In this document: piece by piece, positions 1-6,099 of the stretch
How the letters are laid out: each line of letters starts with the position of its first letter
Position numbering within the stretch: position 1 is the first letter of the stretch
DNA from: Syntrophobacteria bacterium
GTDB taxonomy: Bacteria; Desulfobacterota; DSWW01
Assembly: GCA_030145435.1 (NCBI GenBank)
Contig: JAQYVQ010000024.1
Location: 1-10,265 of the forward strand
Reading direction: 5' to 3'
DNA: 10,265 bases
The notes under the pieces: generated by a model
Database searches by the model: none
The model's input: only the letters and a program-made list of their open reading frames with translations
What the model was told of the DNA's origin: nothing
Translations under genes and position numbers: made by a program

Positions 1-1260
1 CTGGCAGGGCCTTTCCCGACGTGGAAGGCACATTTCAACCGGGCGTCGGCCATGGGGTTCAACTGGATCTTTGTGAACCCGATTCAGCTTCCGGGCGCCT
101 CCGGCAGCCTCTACTCGATCGCGGACTACTTCCGGTTCAACCCTCTCCTGGTGGATCCGGAAAACAGACAGACGGCCGAAGAACAGGTCCGCAATACCGT
201 CAGGGCCGCGGAGACGAAAGGTCTCCGGATGATGACAGACCTGGTGATCAACCACTGCTCCGTCGACGCGGAACTGATCAAGAAGCACCCCGAGTGGTTC
301 GTCTGGGGTAACGACGGGAGAGTGGCCCACCCCGGCTGCAACGAGAACGGGCGAAGAATCGTGTGGAAAGACCTTGCGAGCTTCGACCACAGGCGCACGA
401 AGGACAAGGAAGGGATGTTCCGGTTCTTTCGCCGCGTCGTCGACCACCTGCTGGACCTGGGTTTCCGGGGCTTTCGGTGCGATGCGGCCTATCAGGTCCC
501 TGCAAGCCTGTGGAGACGACTCATCGGTGAGACGAAATCGAAGTGCCAGGAAGCGGTCTTCGCTGCCGAGACTCTCGGGTGCACGGCCGAGCAGACGCGA
601 AAAACCGCCTCCGCCGGCTTCGACTACATCTTCAACAGCTCCAAATGGTGGGACTTCAACGGCCACTGGCTCCTCGAACAGTACAACCTCACGAGAGATA
701 TCTCCCCTTCCATCGGGTTCCCCGAGAGCCACGATACCTTGCGGCTCTGCGACGAGCTTCAGGGCAATGTCAACGGGCTCCGGCAGCGATACCTGTTTGC
801 CTCCCTGTTTTCCGCCGGTGTCTTGATGCCCATCGGGTTCGAGTACGGGGCCCGCAAGAAGCCGCACGTGGTCAGGACCCGGCCCGAAGACTGGGAGGAA
901 ACACACGTGGACCTGACCGACTTCATCCGGGAGGTGAACACCATCAAGCAGGGGCACCCCGTTTTTCAGGAGGAGGCCCCCACCGAGGTGCTCAACAACG
1001 GCAACCCGAACGTGCTGGTCATGTGGAAAGGCTCGATCAAGTCGCAGGAGGAATCCTTGCTGATCTTGAACAAGGACATCCACAACAGGCAGACCTTTGC
1101 CACGCCCCGAATTCATGATCTGGTGCAGGCAGGGGCCCCTCTGGCGGACGTCTCCCCCGGAATCCGCCTGAACTACATTCCGGAGCCCTTCTCGTACGAA
1201 CTCGGCCCCGGCCAGGGCATCGTACTCATCACGACCCGGGACGCGGTGCCGGAGGATTGA
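1..1260 (+). CDS. GH13 alpha-amylase-family enzyme, GlgE/maltosyltransferase-like (5' end outside window)
   Basis: The reading frame is open from base 1 (it begins LAGPFPTWKAHF) and shows 419 codons to the TGA at 1258-1260, so the N-terminus lies upstream; the ATG at 52 falls inside a conserved block and is not the start. All four GH13 core regions are visible: region I DLVINH (238-255), region II GFRCDAA with the nucleophile Asp at 481-483, region III FAAETLG with the acid/base Glu at 568-570, and region IV FPESHDT with the transition-state-stabilising Asp at 733-735. The segment VNPIQLPGASGSLYSI resembles the GlgE/maltosyltransferase group, which lengthens alpha-1,4-glucan with maltosyl units. 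However, the residues after the nucleophile (DAAYQVP) differ from the DNPHTKP I know from GlgE, so use of maltose-1-phosphate is uncertain; a glucanotransferase or amylase is possible. The last ~100 residues look like the usual C-terminal beta-domain. No signal peptide can be judged. It converges on the glucan cluster of the opposite strand. Family is secure, specificity is not. Confidence 0.85.
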   Translation: MAGPFPTWKAHFNRASAMGFNWIFVNPIQLPGASGSLYSIADYFRFNPLLVDPENRQTAEEQVRNTVRAAETKGLRMMTDLVINHCSVDAELIKKHPEWFVWGNDGRVAHPGCNENGRRIVWKDLASFDHRRTKDKEGMFRFFRRVVDHLLDLGFRGFRCDAAYQVPASLWRRLIGETKSKCQEAVFAAETLGCTAEQTRKTASAGFDYIFNSSKWWDFNGHWLLEQYNLTRDISPSIGFPESHDTLRLCDELQGNVNGLRQRYLFASLFSAGVLMPIGFEYGARKKPHVVRTRPEDWEETHVDLTDFIREVNTIKQGHPVFQEEAPTEVLNNGNPNVLVMWKGSIKSQEESLLILNKDIHNRQTFATPRIHDLVQAGAPLADVSPGIRLNYIPEPFSYELGPGQGIVLITTRDAVPED

Positions 1261-1265
1261 GAGAG

Positions 1266-1338
1266 GCGTCATTCCCGCGAAAGCGGGAATCCCTCAGCAC
1301 ACTGGGCCACTGGATCCCCGCTTTCGCGGGGATGACGC
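1266..1338. repeat. REP-doublet (REPIN-like) inverted repeat between convergent genes, possible bidirectional terminator
   Basis: Two 27-nt arms, 1266-1292 and 1312-1338, are inverted copies of each other with 25 of 27 positions matching, separated by 19 nt. Each arm is also a perfect small hairpin: ATTCCCGC-GAAA-GCGGGAAT (1271-1290) and ATCCCCGC-TTTC-GCGGGGAT (1314-1333). This nested arrangement is the layout of REP doublets, short non-autonomous elements spread by RAYT transposases. It lies 5 nt after the GH13 stop codon and 20 nt before the GH57 stop codon, where a strong hairpin on either transcript could end transcription or protect 3' ends. No U-tract follows, so a simple intrinsic terminator is not shown. 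No RAYT gene is in this window. Confidence 0.7.
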
Positions 1339-1358
1339 AAACTCAGGGGATAGCACAA

Positions 1359-2951
1359 TCAGGCGAAGGATCGGATGTCGAGGTCCGGGAAGATGTTGTC
1401 CTGGCTCTCGATGGTTGAGAGCCAGGCTTCGTCGATCTTGTTGTCCTCCACATCGCCCAGGAGCCTGTGCAGTCGAGAGAGGTGGCCTCTCGTTCTCTTG
1501 GAGGCATACTCGACCATCGTCCCGGAGTTGATCATGAAGGCCCAGTCGCTGGCCTGCGCCAAGAGCAACTCCCTCGCCGCTTGATCAAGGGCCCGCTTCG
1601 CGAGGCCCGTCGCATCGAGACGCCCCCTCGCCACGACCTCACCGGCCGCCCAGTGGAGATGCGGGTAAATCCAGTCGTTGCTTCCGTTCAGCCAGACCTC
1701 GCTGAACCCCTTGTCCCCCCAACTCGACATGCAGGGGGTCGCGACCTCGTTCGTCGGGTATTCTTCCAGGTATTCGGATAACGTGACGAGCCTGACCTTC
1801 CGCCTCCCGGAGGCAACCTTGCGGATCACGTAATCGAGCCAGACCGGCCCTTCGAACCACCAGTGGCCGAGCAGCTCTGCGTCAAAGGGGGCGACGATCA
1901 CCGGCTTCCGATCCATGAGCGCGCGGAGGTGCGAGACCTGTGCCTCCCGGTTGGCAACGAAGTCCTCGGCATGCATCTCAGCCTTCTCTTTCGCCCTCTC
2001 CGGGACGTAGAGGGCCTTCTGGTCCCCCTTCCCGGTGACCCGGTAGTACTTGAAACCCGTATCGATTCGGATCCCGTCTCGATGTACGTGGGGCCCTATG
2101 TAGTCCAGATTCAGGTCATAGCCAATGTCCCGGTAGAACTCCCGATAGTCATAGTCACCGGGGTAGCCCTCAACCGAACTCCAGACCTGCTTGGATGACT
2201 CCGGGTCCCGGCCGAAGGCGGCCATACCGGACGGACAGTAAACCGGTGCATAGACGCCGGCCGCCGGCCGCGGGCGGGCCCGCGTGATCCCGTGCGCCTC
2301 CAGGATCGTGTATCGAATGCCCTGCTCCTCCAGGAGGCTGTCCACGCCGGGAAAGTAGGCGCACTCCGGCAGCCAGAAGCCTCCGGGCCGCCCGCCGAAC
2401 AGGCGGCGATGGTGGTCAACGCCAACCCTGACCTGGGCCCGCACGGCCGCGGGATTCACCGAGAGCATGGGCAGATACCCGTGGGTGGCCGCACTGGCGA
2501 TGATCTCCACATTGCCGAGGGCCTGAAGGTTGCCGAAGGCCCGGACCAAATCCTTCCCGTAATGGTGAAGGTAGGCGTCGCTTATCCGCTCCAGCCGCTC
2601 GTGGTAGATGCGGGCCAGCCTGTTCAGTGCCGGCTCTGCCTGCGTTCGTGCGATCTCCTTGCCGGCCAAGTCGAGAAGATTCCTGAGCCTCCTCTCGTAC
2701 CGGTACTGGAGGAGAGGATCGAGAAGCATCGAGGAAAGCGTGGGGGTGAGAGACAGGGTCAAGCGAAAATCCACCCCGTCGCGCACCAGATCCTCGAGAA
2801 CCATTAGAAGCGGGATGTACGTGTCCGTAATGGCCTCATAGAGCCAGTTCTCTTCGAGAGAGTCCTCGTACTCGGGGTGCCTCACATAGGGGAGATGTGC
2901 ATGCAGGACGATGGCCAGGTAGCCCTTTGCAGATGCCCCTTCATCCGTCAT
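1359..2951 (-). CDS. GH57 1,4-alpha-glucan branching enzyme
   Basis: A 530-residue protein of the GH57 branching-enzyme type (glucan branching enzymes with the DUF1957 C-terminal region), which cuts alpha-1,4-glucan and re-attaches the fragment by alpha-1,6 bonds. Visible motifs in order: LHAHLPYVRHP (16-26), ATHGYLPML (155-163), GFWLPECAY (191-199) with Glu196 as predicted nucleophile, FGRDPESSKQVW (246-257), and PFDAELLGHWWFEGP (355-369) with Asp357 as predicted acid/base; then SNDWIYPHLHWAAGE (424-438) in the helical C-terminal part. Spacing and length match characterised thermophile enzymes (about 520-560 residues). No signal peptide, so cytoplasmic. The ATG at 2951 is preceded by AAGAAGGA (2960-2967) at 8 nt and overlaps the DUF4912 stop by 11 nt, which suggests translational coupling. 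It is probably the branching activity of this glucan pathway. Confidence is high for the family and good for branching rather than amylase activity. Confidence 0.93.
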   Translation of the reverse strand: MTDEGASAKGYLAIVLHAHLPYVRHPEYEDSLEENWLYEAITDTYIPLLMVLEDLVRDGVDFRLTLSLTPTLSSMLLDPLLQYRYERRLRNLLDLAGKEIARTQAEPALNRLARIYHERLERISDAYLHHYGKDLVRAFGNLQALGNVEIIASAATHGYLPMLSVNPAAVRAQVRVGVDHHRRLFGGRPGGFWLPECAYFPGVDSLLEEQGIRYTILEAHGITRARPRPAAGVYAPVYCPSGMAAFGRDPESSKQVWSSVEGYPGDYDYREFYRDIGYDLNLDYIGPHVHRDGIRIDTGFKYYRVTGKGDQKALYVPERAKEKAEMHAEDFVANREAQVSHLRALMDRKPVIVAPFDAELLGHWWFEGPVWLDYVIRKVASGRRKVRLVTLSEYLEEYPTNEVATPCMSSWGDKGFSEVWLNGSNDWIYPHLHWAAGEVVARGRLDATGLAKRALDQAARELLLAQASDWAFMINSGTMVEYASKRTRGHLSRLHRLLGDVEDNKIDEAWLSTIESQDNIFPDLDIRSFA

Positions 2952-4023
2952 CTCGATCGTCCTTCTTGCCGTTCGCGATGATCCGGCTCGAAGAAAGGCC
3001 GGAAACGAACAGGCGCTCGCAGAGAAGGGACAGGTCCGCCCCCGCCGGCCCCTGCTCCTCCCCTTTGGGAGGCCTTGGACCGTCGGCCCCCTTCTCTTCG
3101 GGCGGGAAGCCTTGCCTGCGCTCGTAGACCGCTTCCATCTTCATCCTGAATTCCTCACTCGCGTCCACCGGGCGCAGGTTTGGCAGGGGAGACGGTCTTC
3201 TGTCCTGCGCCCCGATCGGTCGGATTCGTTCAGCCGTTTCGGCGCCACTCTCTGTCCGGGTTGCCCGGAGGTCCTGTTTCCCGGGGGATTCGGTCGATCG
3301 ATGGACAGGCCGAGTCTCGCGGATTCTCCCCGCCTCTATGGTCACCACAGGCGCACCGGCCACCCCGACGACTGCACGACGGTCCTCCTGCGGAATCTCG
3401 ATCCGAGGACGGTGCCCCGACACCTCCGACACCGCTCTGGAGTCCTGCTCGAACTCGGCCTCCTCGACAGGGTCCACGTGGACGAGTCCATCGACCTCCA
3501 CGACTCGCATGCGCTGCTGTCCCGCTTCCGCACAGGGCCAGGCGCGAGGCGTTCCCCCCCGGTTCGACCTTGCCATCCGGTGGAAGCGCCCGTCCCGTCC
3601 TCGGAACCCGAGGTCGACAACGTAAGACTTCTCCGGGCTGAGGAGGCGCACGTACCAGTTCCGCGACTCGATGTCGACCTCCACGTCAAAGCTGCCCGCC
3701 GCGCGGACGCCCCCAACGGGCATGGCGGTGATGTCGTGGAACCGGAGAACGGCCTGGGGCCGCAGGGCCCCCTCCTCGACCAGGGCTTTCACGAACCCCA
3801 TCCCGCTGCCTGAGACTTCCCAGTATACGTGGACAAGATAAGGGTCGACCGGAAGCAGAACGATTCTCGTCTTTCCATAGCCCGCGGGAAGCGTGCCGTT
3901 GAGACTGGGCGCACGAGGCTTGGCGACCTTCTCTCCGGGGCCGGCTCGACCGGTCCTTCCGCTCGCCCCGATCGGAGCGCGGCCGGTCACCCGTCGCAGC
4001 CGCCTATCATCCTGCCGGCTCAT
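2941..4023 (-). CDS. DUF4912 domain protein with long charged, Arg/Pro-rich tail
   Basis: A 360-residue protein of unknown biochemical role. Residues about 48-180 match the DUF4912 pattern: a basic, disordered leader (1-45), then RIVLLPVDPYLVHVYWEVS (53-71), AVLRFHDIT (91-99), SFDVEVDIESRNWYVRL (111-127) and SYVVDLGFRGRDGRF (133-147). The YWE and NWYV blocks suggest an Ig-like or carbohydrate-binding-like beta-sandwich (inference). Residues 185-330 are rich in Arg, Glu and Pro and look disordered; a short ordered-looking end follows (SLLCERLFVSGLSSSRI, 332-348). No signal peptide or membrane segment. ATG at 4023 follows GGAAG at short distance. It is the first gene after the internal promoter and overlaps the branching-enzyme gene by 11 nt. 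From my knowledge, DUF4912 genes often sit beside GH57/GT4 glucan genes, so an accessory or scaffolding role in alpha-glucan synthesis is plausible but unproven. Confidence 0.85.
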   Translation of the reverse strand: MSRQDDRRLRRVTGRAPIGASGRTGRAGPGEKVAKPRAPSLNGTLPAGYGKTRIVLLPVDPYLVHVYWEVSGSGMGFVKALVEEGALRPQAVLRFHDITAMPVGGVRAAGSFDVEVDIESRNWYVRLLSPEKSYVVDLGFRGRDGRFHRMARSNRGGTPRAWPCAEAGQQRMRVVEVDGLVHVDPVEEAEFEQDSRAVSEVSGHRPRIEIPQEDRRAVVGVAGAPVVTIEAGRIRETRPVHRSTESPGKQDLRATRTESGAETAERIRPIGAQDRRPSPLPNLRPVDASEEFRMKMEAVYERRQGFPPEEKGADGPRPPKGEEQGPAGADLSLLCERLFVSGLSSSRIIANGKKDDRDDG

Positions 4024-4114
4024 CTTCTTCCGTCTTCTTTGGCGTGTGCTCGTAACGTACGATCCGGGTCGGTTATGACAATGATGACACTATGCGCAAG
4101 TCGTCACTCGGCTG
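4024..4114 (-). other. 91-nt intergenic gap inside the glucan cluster
   Basis: This is the only sizeable gap within the minus-strand cluster. It holds the -10 region and leader of the candidate internal promoter, and a GA-rich stretch directly ahead of the DUF4912 start codon (AAGAAGACGGAAGAAG). I see no RNA gene, no small ORF and no convincing terminator hairpin, so read-through from the GT4 gene is also possible. Confidence 0.7.
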
Positions 4115-4118
4115 TCAA
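4089..4118 (-). promoter_or_regulatory. Candidate sigma70-type promoter for the DUF4912-GH57 pair
   Basis: On the minus strand a perfect -35 box TTGACA (4118-4113) is followed after 18 nt by CATAGT (4094-4089), a 4/6 match to TATAAT. The -35 box overlaps the stop codon of the GT4 gene (4117-4115). Transcription would begin near 4082, leaving a leader of about 60 nt before the DUF4912 start. Downstream the leader contains a TGTCAT-CAT-TGTCAT direct repeat that could be an operator. This is a sequence match only. Confidence 0.5.
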
Positions 4119-5272
4119 CGATTGTAAACAGAAAGGACCTGATCCGCTGCGGTCTCCCAGTTGAAGGCCTCCTCCACGGCAATCCTTCCGTTCCGGCCCA
4201 TCCACCTCGCCCTTTCGAAATTCGTGAACAGAGTGCCCAGACCCCAGGCGATTGAATCCGGGTTCGGGTAGACCTTCAGGCCGTTCACCTCGTGCCACAC
4301 GTACTCGTTCGGTCCCCCGTGGTTCGAGACCACAACAGGCTTGCCGGCGCTCCAGGCCTCGAGCACGACGATCCCGAACGGCTCGTTCCGGCTCGGCACG
4401 CAGACAACATCACAGGCCCTGTAGAGGTCGACGAGGTCCCAGCCCTTCTTAAAGCCGACGAAGCGGGTGGCGTGCCAAACGCCGAGTTCATGGGCGCGAT
4501 GCTCCACGGCCTGGCGCATTTCGCCGTCCCCTGCAAGGACAAATTTCGTTTCCGGGTAGAATTTCAGGATGGATGGGATGGCCTCGACCAGAAGATCCGG
4601 GCCCTTTTGCTCGACCAGGCGGCCCACGAAAAGGACCATCGGGACCATGTGCCCGATCTCGTAACCGCCCCTGACCTCGCCGGGGTTGATCCATCCGTCG
4701 AAATGATGCGGGTTGACACCGTTGTAACCCACGGAGATCTTCCAGTCAGGGACCTCGTACATCCACATGACCTCTTCCTTGAGGGCACGCGACACGGCAA
4801 TCACGCGGTCTGCACAGTAGGTCCCTCTCCGCTCCCCCTCTCGCACCGCCTCGGACCGTCCGCTGCAGAACAGGTTGCCGCATCGTCCGTACTCGGTCGA
4901 GTGGATCGTGAGGATCCCCTTCCGGCCCCGTCCCTCCTTGATCCAGATCATGGCGTTCGAGGCAAGCCAGTCGTGGGCATGAACGACGTCAAAGGGGCCC
5001 ACGAAATCCTCGGTCTCATAGACCTGATCCACGAAGGACCTGCACATGTTGTCGATCTCTTCGATGAAGTCAGCGCTCAGGTCGAAGGGACAGCGGTGAT
5101 AGTGCACCCCTTCGATACGGTCGTACGGGCTCTGTCCGAAGCCCATCCGGGTGTAGACGTGCACTTCGTGGCCCTTCCTCTCCAGGGCGGCCGCCAACTC
5201 GGTCACGTGGACCCCTACCCCACCGACTGGGATCGAGTACAGGGTTTCCCAAGACAACAAGGCAATTCTCAC
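4115..5272 (-). CDS. GT4 glycosyltransferase, glycogen/alpha-glucan synthase-like
   Basis: A 385-residue GT-B fold retaining glycosyltransferase. The N-terminal Rossmann domain opens MRIALLSWETLYSIPVGGVG, with the sugar-nucleotide/acceptor loop GGVGVH (17-22) and HAHDW (98-102). The C-terminal domain shows FVGRLVEQKG (215-224), VLAGDGE (245-251) and the EX7E signature NEPFGIVVLEAWSAG with Glu297 and Glu305. The opening WE...GGVGVHVTELA is typical of GT4 enzymes that make glycogen-like glucan or maltose-1-phosphate (GlgM) from ADP- or UDP-glucose. No signal peptide, so cytoplasmic. The start codon is GTG at 5272, with GGAGG (5279-5283) 6 nt upstream, and overlaps the previous gene's stop by 4 nt (GTGA), a classic coupled arrangement. 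Alongside a branching enzyme and a glucan dikinase it is the likely polymerising enzyme of the cluster. Donor and product cannot be read from sequence; a sucrose-synthase/trehalose-type or exopolysaccharide GT4 is less likely given the neighbours. Confidence 0.88.
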   Translation of the reverse strand: MRIALLSWETLYSIPVGGVGVHVTELAAALERKGHEVHVYTRMGFGQSPYDRIEGVHYHRCPFDLSADFIEEIDNMCRSFVDQVYETEDFVGPFDVVHAHDWLASNAMIWIKEGRGRKGILTIHSTEYGRCGNLFCSGRSEAVREGERRGTYCADRVIAVSRALKEEVMWMYEVPDWKISVGYNGVNPHHFDGWINPGEVRGGYEIGHMVPMVLFVGRLVEQKGPDLLVEAIPSILKFYPETKFVLAGDGEMRQAVEHRAHELGVWHATRFVGFKKGWDLVDLYRACDVVCVPSRNEPFGIVVLEAWSAGKPVVVSNHGGPNEYVWHEVNGLKVYPNPDSIAWGLGTLFTNFERARWMGRNGRIAVEEAFNWETAADQVLSVYNR

Positions 5273-6099
5273 AACGCCCCTCCAGTGGAATTGAACATGC
5301 GGAGGAGGCGGTCACGGGCCTGATTGAGCAAGGAAGGGGGATCGGGCCACATTTCCAGGATACCACAGCCCGAGAAGCCCCGTCTCTTCATTCTATCCAC
5401 AAAGCCTTTGATGCCCGAAGGGTCCCTCTCGGATGGGCCCGAGAACAGCGGGATGTGTGTGTCGTCGTCACCGTAGTTCTCGTGCAGGTGCAGGTGTACG
5501 ATCGGTACGTGGGGGGCCAGCCTGTCGATGAACCCGAGGTAGTCGTTGGTCGTGAGCGGGGACAGGTTGGCGTGGCCCAGATCGAGGCACATGCCCACCA
5601 GCCCTCCCACGTCGATCCCCGCATCCGCAAACCTCGTAAACAACTCGTTGAACTCCTCGGGCGTGGAGGACGGGATGTTTTCGATGGACAGTCGAATCGG
5701 CAGGCCGGCCAGGCGACGGAGCACGGGGCTCAGGGTTTTCTCGAACGCCTCGATTCCGCGTTCGGAGGAAAGGTGCATGTTGAGATTCCGAGCCCCCATG
5801 TCCATCGCGAATTCCAGGCTCCTCGCCAGGTGTTCGTAGCCTTCAGGCTCGAACGGATCGAGCCACCAGGGCACATGGACGGAAAGCTTTATGTCATTCT
5901 CCGCGGCTGTCCGGCCCACCTCCCGACGTTCTTCCGGGGCGAGACCGGCCTCCTCCCAGCCATCGTCCATCCCGTGCGGGGCCAGGAACCACTCAAAGGC
6001 GTCGAAGCCGTTCTCGACCGCATATTCGAACGGCTCCGTAAGTCGCTTCGCCGACAGGGCGGTCTGGTTGCCGATTCGAACTCTCTTCTCACGCATCAT
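5269..6099 (-). CDS. Sugar phosphate isomerase/epimerase-like TIM-barrel protein (xylose isomerase-like, AP endonuclease 2 superfamily)
   Basis: A 276-residue single-domain protein of the xylose-isomerase-like TIM-barrel superfamily, which includes sugar epimerases, isomerases and endonuclease IV. Likely metal or catalytic positions lie at successive strand ends: SVHVPWW (His75), NLNMHL (His109), LSIEN (Glu140), CLDLGHANL (Asp173, His176), VHLHLHENYGDDDTH (His202/204/206) and GILEMW (Glu249). Length is normal for the family. The ORF extends back to 6177, but ATG 6099 (or 6096, the second of two adjacent ATGs) is favoured because AGGTGG lies 6 nt ahead and the extra residues are the dikinase C-terminus read in another frame. 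It overlaps the dikinase stop by 11 nt. No signal peptide. Its substrate is unknown; position between glucan dikinase and glucan synthase suggests a role in sugar or sugar-phosphate turnover, or a hydrolase/phosphatase-like use of the fold (inference). Endonuclease IV is unlikely because the usual nine-ligand tri-zinc pattern is not evident. Confidence 0.8.
   Translation of the reverse strand: MMREKRVRIGNQTALSAKRLTEPFEYAVENGFDAFEWFLAPHGMDDGWEEAGLAPEERREVGRTAAENDIKLSVHVPWWLDPFEPEGYEHLARSLEFAMDMGARNLNMHLSSERGIEAFEKTLSPVLRRLAGLPIRLSIENIPSSTPEEFNELFTRFADAGIDVGGLVGMCLDLGHANLSPLTTNDYLGFIDRLAPHVPIVHLHLHENYGDDDTHIPLFSGPSERDPSGIKGFVDRMKRRGFSGCGILEMWPDPPSLLNQARDRLLRMFNSTGGAL
5279..5283 (-). promoter_or_regulatory. 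Ribosome binding site fixing the GTG start of the GT4 gene
   Basis: GGAGG on the minus strand sits 6 nt upstream of the GTG at 5272, within the last codons of the preceding gene. It supports GTG as the true start and translational coupling through the shared GTGA. Confidence 0.7.

Noticed and set aside
1261..1358. CRISPR array or tRNA in the convergent gap
   Set aside because: There are only two inverted units, not direct repeats with spacers, and no cloverleaf can be drawn.
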